Assembly (NCBI GenBank): GCA_016213625.1
Contig: JACQZZ010000001.1
Location: 1 to 64,000, forward strand
DNA length: 64,000 nucleotides
Source of the DNA: Actinomycetota bacterium
GTDB taxonomy: Bacteria > Actinomycetota > Acidimicrobiia > Acidimicrobiales > Ilumatobacteraceae
Reading direction: 5' to 3'
Shown: piece by piece, positions 28,358 through 35,863 of the stretch
Position numbering within the stretch: the first letter of the stretch is position 1
How the letters are laid out: the number at the start of each line of letters is the position of its first letter
Notes under the pieces: model-generated
Seen by the model: the letters and a program-made list of their open reading frames with translations, nothing else
Databases searched by the model: none
What the model was told of the DNA's origin: nothing
Program-made: the position numbers and the translations under genes

Positions 28358-28786
28358 GTGTCCGACCCGAAGCGACGTTCGTCCCCCCGTCGCGCCCATC
28401 TTCGCCGTGCCCATCTTCGCCGTGCCCATCTTCGCCGTGCCCACCTTCGCCGTGCATGGTTCCTCCTGCCGGCGGCAACGACCGCGGTGGCGGTGATGGC
28501 CGCGTGCGGCGCCCAGTCGTCCGACAGCAGTGCCCCCGTGGCGCAGAACGGCGTGACCCAGACCCTCACCGGCAGCGACGTCTACCAGATGTCGTGTGCT
28601 CGCTGCCATGGTGCGAATCGGGAAGGCAAGACCGATGCACCGAAGCTCGACACGGTGCGCATGGCGAGCCTCGGCGATCAACCGTTGCGGTTCACCATCC
28701 AGTACGGCAAGGGACGCATGCGCGGGTTCGGTGGGCTGACGCAGGCCCAGGTCGACGTGCTCGTCGCATATCTGAGAGGTGAATGA
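28358..28786 (+). CDS. membrane-anchored c-type cytochrome (monoheme), repeat-bearing N-terminus
   Basis: A 142-residue exported electron-transfer protein. One heme c site, CARCH, appears at about residue 81, and the distal axial methionine may come from GRMRGFGG. A lipobox (VMAACG) near residue 50 suggests a lipid anchor. The n-region before the hydrophobic stretch is odd: RAHLR is repeated four times, encoded by a 15-bp tandem repeat. GTG 28358 is the only plausible in-frame start before the signal sequence. Its stop overlaps ATG 28783 of the DUF2231 gene (ATGA), so the two are coupled and probably work as an electron-transfer pair. Confidence 0.72.
   Translation: MSDPKRRSSPRRAHLRRAHLRRAHLRRAHLRRAWFLLPAATTAVAVMAACGAQSSDSSAPVAQNGVTQTLTGSDVYQMSCARCHGANREGKTDAPKLDTVRMASLGDQPLRFTIQYGKGRMRGFGGLTQAQVDVLVAYLRGE
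28395..28454 (+). repeat. 15-bp tandem repeat, four units, within the cytochrome gene
   Basis: The unit CCCATCTTCGCCGTG occurs at 28395, 28410 and 28425 exactly, and at 28440 with one change. It encodes the RAHLR repeats. Its length is a multiple of 3, so copy-number change would keep the frame. Confidence 0.9.
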
Positions 28787-29289
28787 TGCTCGAAACACTC
28801 GGTGGCCTTCCCACCCATCCGCTGGTGGTGCACATGCCGGTGGTGGCCATCCCGCTCGCGCTCATCGGCGTGTTGGTGATGGTGATCTTCCCGTCATGGC
28901 AGCAGAAGATCGGTGTCCCGGTGGCCGTGGTCAGCGGCCTCGGCTTCCTCGGCGCACTACTGGCGGTCGGCAGCGGTGAGGAGCTGGAGGAGTCGTTGCG
29001 ACGCGCCGGCGAGACCATCTCGGGCACGCTCGAGGACCACGTGGAGATGGGTGAGTCGGTGCAGTTCTTCGCCGGTCTGTTCTTCCTGCTCGTGCTGGCC
29101 TGGGTGGTGTTCGCCTGGTGGCGTCGTCGGTCCGGTGAGGAACAGGCCACCAAGGTGCTGCGCAAGCCGAAGGTGATCAACATCGTGTTGGCCATCCTGG
29201 TCGTGGGCTCCGGCATCGCTGCCTCGTGGTCGGTGTACGCCACCGGACACAGCGGTGCGAAGAGCGTCTGGGAGCAGTCGGCACCCTGA
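28783..29289 (+). CDS. DUF2231 family membrane protein
   Basis: A 168-residue protein with about four membrane helices. The N-terminal GGLPTHPLVVHMPVVAIPLA and C-terminal ATGHSGAKSVWE match the DUF2231 pattern, whose conserved histidines could bind heme or metal. The function is not established. It is translationally coupled to a c-type cytochrome gene, which suggests a quinone- or sulfur-linked electron path at the membrane (inference). ATG 28786 is an equally possible start. Confidence 0.8.
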   Translation: MMLETLGGLPTHPLVVHMPVVAIPLALIGVLVMVIFPSWQQKIGVPVAVVSGLGFLGALLAVGSGEELEESLRRAGETISGTLEDHVEMGESVQFFAGLFFLLVLAWVVFAWWRRRSGEEQATKVLRKPKVINIVLAILVVGSGIAASWSVYATGHSGAKSVWEQSAP

Positions 29290-29314
29290 ACCGGGCGTGG
29301 TCGAAAATCTTGAC

Positions 29315-29343
29315 TTGCATGCCGCGCGGGCTGGGTGCATAGT
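29315..29343 (+). promoter_or_regulatory. promoter for a candidate small RNA (TTGCAT - 17 - CATAGT)
   Basis: TTGCAT at 29315-29320 and CATAGT at 29338-29343 have an ideal 17-bp spacer. No open frame with a start follows; instead three hairpins and a terminator-like stem occur in the next 100 bases. Confidence 0.4.
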
Positions 29344-29349
29344 GCTCCT

Positions 29350-29441
29350 AGAAGCCACTTTCCCCCAGGGAAATCGCAGCCACTGAAGCTGCAGATCAAC
29401 AAGGGCTACCGACCGAGGGGCGCCTCCCAGAGGAGCCCCTC
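29350..29441 (+). ncRNA. candidate structured small RNA of about 92 nt
   Basis: In the 188-bp gap between two convergent genes, three stems follow one promoter. TTTCCC/GGGAAA is at 29359-29373 with loop CCA. GCAGC/GCTGC is at 29376-29392 with a 7-base loop. A long terminator-like stem lies at 29415-29441, also with loop CCA. No known RNA family was recognised: the 4.5S, tmRNA and 6S signatures are absent. The call rests only on promoter spacing and hairpin arrangement. Confidence 0.4.
29415..29441. terminator. bidirectional terminator-like hairpin
   Basis: GAGGGGC (29415-29421) pairs with GCCCCTC (29435-29441), and CCTC with GAGG inside, with one mismatch and loop CCA. It lies between convergent genes and could stop transcription from both sides. 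Confidence 0.55.
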
Positions 29442-29477
29442 AGCCGCGTCTGGGGGCTGTGTCGTCGAGCAGCGGTG

Positions 29478-30347
29478 TCAGCCGAGTGCGGCGATGGCGT
29501 CGGCCACGGCCAGCAGGCGCTGGGCGTTGGCGACGTGGAGGTTCTCGATCATCCGGCCGTTGTAGGTGACCACGCCCTTGCCCTCGGCGATGCCTTCCTC
29601 GAACGCGGCGATGAGGCCACGAGCATGCTCGACGTCCTCCGCCGACGGCGCCCACACGTCGTTGCAGATGTCGACCTGACCGGGGTGGATGAGTGTCTTG
29701 CCGTCGAAGCCCATCTCGAAACCCTGCACGCACTCGGTGCGGAACCCGTCGAGGTCCTTCACGTCGTTGTACACGCCGTCGAGGATGACCTTGCCCGCCT
29801 CGCGGGCGCCGGCGAGCGAGGTGGCCAGGTGCGGCACCAGCGGGTGACGGCCCGCGGCGCCGAGCGACGAGCGCAGCTCTCGGGCGAGGTCGTTGGTGCC
29901 CATCACGAGGACCGCCACCCGCCAGTGACTTGCCAGCGCGCGGATGTCGAACACTGCGGTGGGTGTCTCGATCATCGCCCAGATCTTCATGTCGGCGCGG
30001 GCGCCGGCGGCGTCGAGGCGGTTCGACACGTCGTCGAGGTATTCCACCGAGCCGACCTTCGGGATCACCACAGCAGCAGCCTGCGACTGCGCGGCGGCCG
30101 CGAGGTCGTCGATTCCCCAGGGCGTGTCGAGGCCGTTGCAGCGAATGGTGAGCTCACGGTTGCCGTACTCGGCCGAGTTCGCCGCGGCGACCGCGTTGGC
30201 GCGGGCGGCATCCTTCGCATCGGGTGCCACGGCATCCTCGAGGTCGAAGATGATGGCGTCGGCGGCGATGGTCTTCGCCTTCTCCAACGCACGCTCATTG
30301 GCGGCGGGCATGTACAGCACGGAACGGCGGGGGCGCAGGTCGCTCAT
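29478..30347 (-). CDS. CitE-like lyase/thioesterase (HpcH/HpaI fold)
   Basis: A 289-residue TIM-barrel protein of the CitE family. Motifs include RRSVLYMPAANERALEKA, the metal-binding DLEDAVAPDAKDAAR, IRCNGLDTPWG, and the C-terminal GFDGKTLIHPGQV. Family members cleave malyl-CoA or citramalyl-CoA, or hydrolyse (3S)-malyl-CoA as a Claisen-type thioesterase. It lies 14 bases downstream of the malyl-CoA lyase gene with a strong ribosome site (AAGGAGAT), so a role as malyl-CoA thioesterase (Mcl2-like) in the ethylmalonyl-CoA pathway is plausible; citramalyl-CoA lyase is the alternative. Confidence 0.8.
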   Translation of the reverse strand: MSDLRPRRSVLYMPAANERALEKAKTIAADAIIFDLEDAVAPDAKDAARANAVAAANSAEYGNRELTIRCNGLDTPWGIDDLAAAAQSQAAAVVIPKVGSVEYLDDVSNRLDAAGARADMKIWAMIETPTAVFDIRALASHWRVAVLVMGTNDLARELRSSLGAAGRHPLVPHLATSLAGAREAGKVILDGVYNDVKDLDGFRTECVQGFEMGFDGKTLIHPGQVDICNDVWAPSAEDVEHARGLIAAFEEGIAEGKGVVTYNGRMIENLHVANAQRLLAVADAIAALG

Positions 30348-30361
30348 GTCGGTGATCTCCT

Positions 30362-31423
30362 TCAGAAGCCGTAGGCGGCGGCGAGCTCGGGGTCGCGTGC
30401 GGCCAGTTGACGGGCCAGCTCGACGACCACCTTGCACTGCTTGACGGAGGCGTCGTCCTCCATCTTTCCGTCGAGCATGATGGCGCCGGTGCCGTCGCCC
30501 ATCGCATCGATCACTCGCTGTGCCTGCTGCACATCGGCCGGGCGTGGGCTGAACACGCGCTTGGCGATCTCCACCTGCGCGGGGTGCAGGCTCCACGCGC
30601 CCACGCAGCCGAGAAGGTAGGCGTTGCGGAACTGGTCTTCGCAGGCGACCGTGTCCTTGATGTCGCCGAACGGGCCGTAGAAGGGGAGCAGGCCGAAGGT
30701 GACGCACGCGTCGACCATGCGGGCGATGGTGTAGTGCCACAGGTCCTGCTGGAACGTGGCTCGGGGTGCGCCATAGTCGGGGCCGTCGGCGCCCTGCGGC
30801 GGGTCGACGCGCACCACGTAGTCGGGGTGGCCGCCGCCGACGCGAGTGGTCTTCATGCGCCGGTTGGCCGCGAGGTCGGCCGGGCCGAGCGACAGGCCCT
30901 GCATGCGTGGCGAGGCAGCGCAGATGGCCTCGATGTTGGCCACGCCGCGAGCGGTCTCGAGGATGGCGTGCACGAGCAGCGGCTTCTTCAGGCCGGCCTT
31001 CGCCTCGAGCTGGGCGAGCAGGCGGTCGACGTAGTGGATGTCCTCGGGGCCCTCCACCTTCGGCACCATGATGACGTCGAGCTTGTCACCGATCTCGGTG
31101 ACGAGCGTGGTGAGGTCGTCGAGCGCCCACGGCGAGTCGAGGCTGTTGATGCGCGTCCACAGCTGGGTGCCGCCCATGTCGACGGTCTTGCCCACCTTCA
31201 CCAGGCCGGCGCGGGCGGCTTCCTTGTCGGCCATCGGGATCGCGTCTTCCAGGTTGCCGAGCAGGATGTCGACGGTGGGGATGATGTCGGGGAGCTTGCT
31301 GACGAGCTTCTCGTTCTGCGGCGGGAAGAAGTGGATGACCCGGCTGGGGCGGAACGGGATCTCGCGAACGGGCTCGGGAGCACCGACGGCGAGGGGCTTG
31401 AAGAAGTCACGAGGGCTGCGCAC
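30362..31423 (-). CDS. mcl: L-malyl-CoA/beta-methylmalyl-CoA lyase
   Basis: A 353-residue CitE-superfamily enzyme that resembles the Chloroflexus and Rhodobacter Mcl proteins throughout. It shares an N-terminal [33 protein letters not shown] with the metal-binding acidic residues, [23 protein letters not shown], and [10 protein letters not shown] near the C-terminus. It splits malyl-CoA to acetyl-CoA and glyoxylate and beta-methylmalyl-CoA to propionyl-CoA and glyoxylate. GTG 31423 is a leaderless start 6 nt behind a TAACCT box. The downstream CitE paralogue is in the same operon, and methylsuccinyl-CoA dehydrogenase is 1.4 kb away. Confidence 0.9.
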   Translation of the reverse strand: MRSPRDFFKPLAVGAPEPVREIPFRPSRVIHFFPPQNEKLVSKLPDIIPTVDILLGNLEDAIPMADKEAARAGLVKVGKTVDMGGTQLWTRINSLDSPWALDDLTTLVTEIGDKLDVIMVPKVEGPEDIHYVDRLLAQLEAKAGLKKPLLVHAILETARGVANIEAICAASPRMQGLSLGPADLAANRRMKTTRVGGGHPDYVVRVDPPQGADGPDYGAPRATFQQDLWHYTIARMVDACVTFGLLPFYGPFGDIKDTVACEDQFRNAYLLGCVGAWSLHPAQVEIAKRVFSPRPADVQQAQRVIDAMGDGTGAIMLDGKMEDDASVKQCKVVVELARQLAARDPELAAAYGF

Positions 31424-31429
31424 GCCTCA

Positions 31430-31439
31430 AGGTTAGGTT
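31430..31439. promoter_or_regulatory. overlapping divergent -10 boxes
   Basis: TAACCT on the minus strand (31430-31435) serves the malyl-CoA lyase, and TAGGTT on the plus strand (31434-31439) serves the HAD gene. The hexamers overlap by 2 bp, so RNA polymerase can occupy only one direction at a time. Confidence 0.5.
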
Positions 31440-31446
31440 TGATCCC

Positions 31447-32130
31447 GTGGCGCACCCGAATTTCGACGCGATCCTGTTCGACGCCGGCGGCATCTTCTTG
31501 CTGCCCGATCCCACCGTGCTCGGCCCCTTGCTGGCCTACCACGGGGGCGACCCGAGCATCTCGGCGCACCGCCGAGCCCACTACCTGGGCATGGCAGCCA
31601 AGAGCGCGGCCGGCGCGCAGGAGAAGTTCTGGCACGACTACAACGAGGCCTACGTACGCGCCGTCGGGGTGCCGGAGGACGACGTGGAGTTCGCGGCGCG
31701 CGTGCTCGACGCCACGCGCAACGCGTGGACGTGGCGCTGGGCCATTCCCGAGAGCGTGCAGGCGCTCCAGCTGCTCCACGAGCTCGACGTCCCGATGGGT
31801 GTGGTCAGCAACGCCAGCGGCCAGATCGCCGAGGTGCTGGCGCGCAGTGGCGTGTGCCAGGCCGGGCCGGGGCCGCACACTCCCGTGCGCGTGGTGATCG
31901 ACAGCCACTTGGTGGGCGTGGCCAAGCCCGACCCGCACATCTTCGACTTCGCGCTGCCCTACTTCGATGGCCTCGATCGGTCGCGCATCGCGTACGTGGG
32001 CGACTCGGTGACGATGGACGTGGGTGGCGCTCGCGCTGCCGGGCTACACCCCATCCTGCTCGACCCGCACGACGACCATCCCGAGGCCGACTTCGATCGC
32101 ATCGCCTCGTTGCTGGAACTGGTGCCGTGA
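31447..32130 (+). CDS. HAD-superfamily hydrolase
   Basis: A 227-residue Rossmann-like HAD protein. The nucleophile motif is FDAGGIFL, so the usual second aspartate (DxD) is replaced by glycine; motif II is VVSNAS, motif III is the lysine in GVAKPDP, and motif IV is YVGDSVTMDV. The DxG motif occurs in several HAD groups and may mean it is not a phosphomonoesterase of the standard kind. GTG 31447 is a leaderless start 7 nt after TAGGTT. Its stop overlaps the GTG of the methyltransferase gene. Confidence 0.8.
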   Translation: MAHPNFDAILFDAGGIFLLPDPTVLGPLLAYHGGDPSISAHRRAHYLGMAAKSAAGAQEKFWHDYNEAYVRAVGVPEDDVEFAARVLDATRNAWTWRWAIPESVQALQLLHELDVPMGVVSNASGQIAEVLARSGVCQAGPGPHTPVRVVIDSHLVGVAKPDPHIFDFALPYFDGLDRSRIAYVGDSVTMDVGGARAAGLHPILLDPHDDHPEADFDRIASLLELVP

Positions 32131-32735
32131 CGGGCGAACACGTCAGCGAGCGGTGGGCGAAGTGGCGTCGCGACATCGACCTCGAGGAGTACCACGCTCG
32201 ATGGGAGCGGCTGGAGGCGACGGGCACGGCTGCGCACGGTGAGGCCGATCTCATCGAGGCGCTCGTGCGTGAGGTCCCCGTCGATGGCCCGGTGCTCGAC
32301 GCCGGGTGCGGCATGGGCCGTGTGGCCATCGAACTGCATGCTCGCGGGCTGCCGGTCGAGGGAGTCGACCTCGACGACGACCTGTTGGCGTACGCCCGTC
32401 GCGATGCGCCACACATCCCGTGGCACCTGGGCGACCTGGCCGCGGTGCAGTTGCCTCGCAGGTACGGCGTGGTGGCGATGCCGGGCAACGTGATGATCTT
32501 CTGCCGACCCGAGGACCGGGCGCCCATCGTGGCCAACCTGGCCGCGCACCTCGACGACGGTGGCTTGCTGGTGGCCGGCTTCGGATTGGAGCATCACTCC
32601 ACGGCGATCACGCTCGACGAGTACGACCGCGCCTGCTCGTCAGTGGGTCTGGCACTGCACGGCCGTTACGCCACCTGGGAGCGCGACCCGTTCGACGGCG
32701 GTCAGGACGCGGTGAGCGGCCACCGCCGGGCCTGA
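32127..32735 (+). CDS. class I SAM-dependent methyltransferase
   Basis: A 202-residue methyltransferase. Motif I LDAGCGMGRVAIEL and the acidic end of strand 2 (EGVDLDDDLL) hold S-adenosylmethionine. The post-core region is short. The substrate cannot be predicted. GTG 32127 overlaps the HAD stop (GTGA), so the two are co-translated; an open frame reaches further up but overlaps the HAD gene. The following 94 bases contain only a short direct repeat. Confidence 0.8.
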   Translation: MTGEHVSERWAKWRRDIDLEEYHARWERLEATGTAAHGEADLIEALVREVPVDGPVLDAGCGMGRVAIELHARGLPVEGVDLDDDLLAYARRDAPHIPWHLGDLAAVQLPRRYGVVAMPGNVMIFCRPEDRAPIVANLAAHLDDGGLLVAGFGLEHHSTAITLDEYDRACSSVGLALHGRYATWERDPFDGGQDAVSGHRRA

Positions 32736-32793
32736 CCCGTGGTCCGAGGGGGTACGCGCACCCCGGGTGCGAGTCCCCACTCCGATGGCCTCG

Positions 32794-32825
32794 TGGCACT
32801 CGGACCGGCGCGCTGGCACTCGGAC
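32794..32825 (+). repeat. short direct repeat TGGCACTCGGAC, two copies
   Basis: The 12-mer occurs at 32794-32805 and 32814-32825, 20 bp apart, between two convergent genes. Role unknown. Confidence 0.6.
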
Positions 32826-32829
32826 GGGG

Positions 32830-34470
32830 TCAGGCGGCGTTGGCGTTGGCGACCAGGGTGCGGGCGATGACCTTCAGGCAGAGGGTCTCGTCGGCGCCCT
32901 CGAAGATGCTCAACACGCGGGCGTCGACGAACAGGCGCGACACGGTGAACTCCTCGGCGTAGCCCATGCCACCGTGGATCTGCATGGCTTCGCGGGTGAC
33001 CCACTCGGCTGCCTTGCACACGTACGCCTTCACCATCGCTGCCTCGGCGGTGCCCTCGCCCTTGGCCATCATGCGGGCCACGGCGTAGGCGAACTGGCGA
33101 CCGGCCTGGGTGAGCACGGCCATGCGGCCGAGCTTCACCTGGGTGAGCTGGTAGTCCATGATCGGCTGGCCGAACACCTTGCGGTTCTCGGCGTAGTCGA
33201 GCGCCGCCTCATAGGCGGCCTGCATCACGCCCACGGCGCGGGCCGCGGTCTGCAGGCGGCCGTTCTCGAAGCCGGCCATCTGCAGGTAGAAGCCCTTGCC
33301 CAGCCCGTCGGGGCCGCCCACCAGGTTGTCGGCGGGGACCCACCAGTTCTCCAGCGCCACCTCGTAGCTGTGCATGCCGCGGTAGCCGATGGTGTCGATG
33401 GCGCGACCCTCCATCTTGCCCTGCACTCCATTGGCGGTGACGTCCTGGACGAACTGGAAGCCGTGGCCCTCGCCACGGGGCTTGGGCACGATGAACAGGC
33501 TGAGGCCGCGGTGGGTCTTGGTGCGGTCGGGGTCGGTGCGTGCCAACAGGGCCAGCACGTCGCCACGGGCGCCGAGGGTGCACCAGGTCTTGACGCCGTT
33601 GATCACGTAACCGGGCTCGCCGTTGGGGCCGGTGGCCTCGGTGGCGGTGACCTTGATGCCGGCCACGTCGCTGCCGTAGTCGGGCTCGGTGACGGCCACG
33701 GCGGGCATCACCTCGGCGACGGCCAGCTTGGGCAGCCACTCCAGCTTCTGCGCCTCGGTGCCGCCCTTCACCAGTGCACGGGTGAGGATCTCCGGGCGGG
33801 TGATGAGCGAGCCGCCGATGCCCAGCGAACCACGGCTGAGCTCCTCGGTGGCCACGACCATGCCGATGTACTCGCCGTCGCCACCCTCGCTGAAACCGCC
33901 GTACTCGGCGGGCACGCTGAGGCCGAAGGCGCCCATCTCCGCCAGGCCGGTGATGATCTCCTCCGGCACGTCGGCGTTGTGCCGGTGTACGTGCTCGGCG
34001 TGGGGCTTGATGACCTTCTCGGCGAACGACCGGAACGTGTCGGCCACCATCTCGAACTCGTCGTCGAGGTGGCGGTCGCCGGGGGTCTGGGCCAGCGAGG
34101 CCACGAACTCGGGCGAGCGGAACTGCTCGAGGAACGGATGTGCAGCGCGCAGGGGAGCGACCTCGAGGCCCCACGCCGCCTCACGACCGGCGATGCGGGT
34201 GATGAGGTCGTGCACCATGTCGGCGGTGAAGGCGCACGTGATGGCCGCCTCGGTGGCGCCCTTGCCGCCGTAGTCGAGCAGGGCGCGAGCGGTCTCGACC
34301 TGGGCCGACGCGTGCGCGAGGTCGTAGGCCAGCACCTGGTGCACGTCGGGACCGCCGTTGGCCGCGAGGTGGCGGACGCCCTTGCCCACCACACTGGAGG
34401 CGAGCTCGATGACGTCGGCCGCGGCGTCGAGATCGGGGGTGGCCAGGGAGGCGGAGGAAGCAGCGCTCAT
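32830..34470 (-). CDS. mcd: (2S)-methylsuccinyl-CoA dehydrogenase (acyl-CoA dehydrogenase family)
   Basis: A 546-residue acyl-CoA dehydrogenase with an N-terminal extension of about 150 residues before the FAD domain. That extension and length are characteristic of Mcd of the ethylmalonyl-CoA pathway, which oxidises methylsuccinyl-CoA to mesaconyl-CoA. Family motifs include FGLSVPAEYGGF, AVTEPDYGSDVAG, NGVKTWCTLG, FENGRLQTAARAVGVMQAAYE and MQIHGGMGYAEEF. A TAACGT -10 box lies 7 nt before ATG 34470. The malyl-CoA lyase genes nearby supply the final steps of the same pathway, and crotonyl-CoA carboxylase and the mutases must be elsewhere. Confidence 0.85.
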   Translation of the reverse strand: MSAASSASLATPDLDAAADVIELASSVVGKGVRHLAANGGPDVHQVLAYDLAHASAQVETARALLDYGGKGATEAAITCAFTADMVHDLITRIAGREAAWGLEVAPLRAAHPFLEQFRSPEFVASLAQTPGDRHLDDEFEMVADTFRSFAEKVIKPHAEHVHRHNADVPEEIITGLAEMGAFGLSVPAEYGGFSEGGDGEYIGMVVATEELSRGSLGIGGSLITRPEILTRALVKGGTEAQKLEWLPKLAVAEVMPAVAVTEPDYGSDVAGIKVTATEATGPNGEPGYVINGVKTWCTLGARGDVLALLARTDPDRTKTHRGLSLFIVPKPRGEGHGFQFVQDVTANGVQGKMEGRAIDTIGYRGMHSYEVALENWWVPADNLVGGPDGLGKGFYLQMAGFENGRLQTAARAVGVMQAAYEAALDYAENRKVFGQPIMDYQLTQVKLGRMAVLTQAGRQFAYAVARMMAKGEGTAEAAMVKAYVCKAAEWVTREAMQIHGGMGYAEEFTVSRLFVDARVLSIFEGADETLCLKVIARTLVANANAA

Positions 34471-34477
34471 GCGGGTG

Positions 34478-34483
34478 ACGTTA
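34478..34483 (-). promoter_or_regulatory. -10 box TAACGT of mcd
   Basis: A minus-strand TANNNT box ends 7 nt before ATG 34470. Confidence 0.45.
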
Positions 34484-34551
34484 CCCGTGGGTTGCGAGGG
34501 GGGTCGAAACGACGGGAGGAGAACTCCGTCACGCGTGGCAGGCTATGGGCC

Positions 34552-35172
34552 ATGCGGCTCTGCGTCTATTGCGGTTCGAACACGGGAAATGCGCCGGAGT
34601 TCGCCGAAGCAGCACGTCACCTGGGGTCCGCCTGCGCCAACCGGGGCATCGGCCTCGTGTACGGCGGAGGCAGCGTCGGCCTCATGGGCATCGCCGCCGA
34701 CGCCGCCATGGAGGCCGGTGGCGAGGTCATCGGGGTCATCACCGAGCAGCTGGTGGGCGCCGAGGTGGCCCACCGCGGCCTCACCCGTCTCGAGGTCGTG
34801 CCCACCATGCACGAGCGCAAGGCCCGTCTCAGCGAACTGGCCGACGGCTTCGTCGTGCTGCCGGGCGGGTTCGGCACGGTCGACGAGTTCGCCGAGATGC
34901 TCACCTGGAACCAACTCGGCCTGGTCACCAAGCCGGTCGTGCTGCTCGACATCAACGGCTTCTGGGAGCCGCTGCTCGCCTGGATCGACAAGGCGGTCGA
35001 CGCCGGTTTCGTGCGGCCGTCGCACCGCATGCTCGCCCAGCGCGCACGCACCATCGACGAGGCCATCGCCATCGCCAGCTCACCTGCTCCCGAAACCCCG
35101 CACAAGTGGCTCGACCGCGACGGCACCCCGGCCGGCGGCGTGACGGGCCAGTTGCCCATCGTGCGCGCCTGA
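34552..35172 (+). CDS. LOG-family protein (TIGR00730, nucleoside 5'-monophosphate phosphoribohydrolase type)
   Basis: A 206-residue Rossmann-fold protein. The LOG motif PGGFGTVDEFAE, preceded by MHERKARL, and the N-terminal CVYCGSNTGNAPEF strand are intact. LOG enzymes cleave the N-glycosidic bond of (cytokinin) nucleoside 5'-monophosphates to free the base. In bacteria the true substrate is usually a purine nucleotide. ATG 34552 is the natural start; an open frame to the left is antisense to mcd. No partner genes are adjacent. Confidence 0.88.
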   Translation: MRLCVYCGSNTGNAPEFAEAARHLGSACANRGIGLVYGGGSVGLMGIAADAAMEAGGEVIGVITEQLVGAEVAHRGLTRLEVVPTMHERKARLSELADGFVVLPGGFGTVDEFAEMLTWNQLGLVTKPVVLLDINGFWEPLLAWIDKAVDAGFVRPSHRMLAQRARTIDEAIAIASSPAPETPHKWLDRDGTPAGGVTGQLPIVRA

Positions 35173-35179
35173 GGCGGCG

Positions 35180-35863
35180 TCAGGCCGGGTCGGGCTCGAA
35201 TCGATAGCCGATACCTGGCTCGGTGACGAAGTAGCGCGGCCGGCCGGCCTCGGCCTCGAGCTTCTTGCGAATCGCGGCGAGGTGCACGCGCAGGTAGTTC
35301 GTCTCGTGCTCGTACTGCGGCCCCCACACCTCCTGCAGCAGTTGGCGTTGCGTGATCAGACGCCCGGGGTGACGGGTCAGCACCTCCACGATGGACCACT
35401 CGGTGGGGGTGAGGTGTACCGGTGAGCCCTCGCGGGCAGCGGTCTTGCGGGCGAGGTCGAGTTCGAATCCGGCCGTGCGGATCACCGGTTGTTCCGGCTC
35501 GGGGTGATGACGGCGCAGCGCGGCTCGCAGCCGGGCCAGCACCTCGTTCATCCCGAACGGCTTCGTCACGTAGTCATCGGCGCCGGCGTCGAGGGCCCGC
35601 ACCTTGTCGGCCTCCGCATCGCGGACCGAGAGCATGATGATGGGCACATTGGTCCATCCGCGCAGGCCTTCGACCACTTCGATGCCGTCGATGCCGGGAA
35701 GCCCGATGTCGAGCAGCACCAGGTCGGGATGGTGCGCGGCGGCCTGGGCGAGCGCCTCTTCGCCCGAGGCCGCGGTGTCGACTTCGTAGCCGCGTGCCGT
35801 GAGGTTCACACTGAGCGCCTTGCGGATCTGCAGTTCGTCGTCGACCACGAGGATGCGGGTCAT
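35180..35863 (-). CDS. kdpE: KdpE response regulator
   Basis: A 227-residue OmpR-type regulator. The receiver domain has the phosphorylated aspartate in LVLLDIGLPG (about residue 52) and the conserved lysine in YVTKPFGMNE. The C-terminal winged helix contains LTPTEWSIVEVLTRHPGRL and HETNYLRVHLAAIRKKLE. It activates kdpFABC under potassium limitation or salt stress. ATG 35863 overlaps the kdpD stop (ATGA). The 11-bp-spaced tandem sites upstream of kdpFABC fit a dimer of this protein class. Confidence 0.95.
   Translation of the reverse strand: MTRILVVDDELQIRKALSVNLTARGYEVDTAASGEEALAQAAAHHPDLVLLDIGLPGIDGIEVVEGLRGWTNVPIIMLSVRDAEADKVRALDAGADDYVTKPFGMNEVLARLRAALRRHHPEPEQPVIRTAGFELDLARKTAAREGSPVHLTPTEWSIVEVLTRHPGRLITQRQLLQEVWGPQYEHETNYLRVHLAAIRKKLEAEAGRPRYFVTEPGIGYRFEPDPA

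Noticed and set aside
28395..28454. Tandem repeats as a possible CRISPR fragment
   Set aside because: The units are 15 bp with no spacers and lie inside a coding sequence.
27952..28782. A plus-strand frame reading PIFAV repeats across the 15-bp repeat
   Set aside because: It is the alternative frame of the repeat; only the frame with RAHLR continues into a lipobox and a CxxCH heme site.
29335..29565. A 76-residue plus-strand frame in the candidate small-RNA region
   Set aside because: It crosses the terminator hairpin and runs antisense into the CitE-like gene, with no ribosome site.
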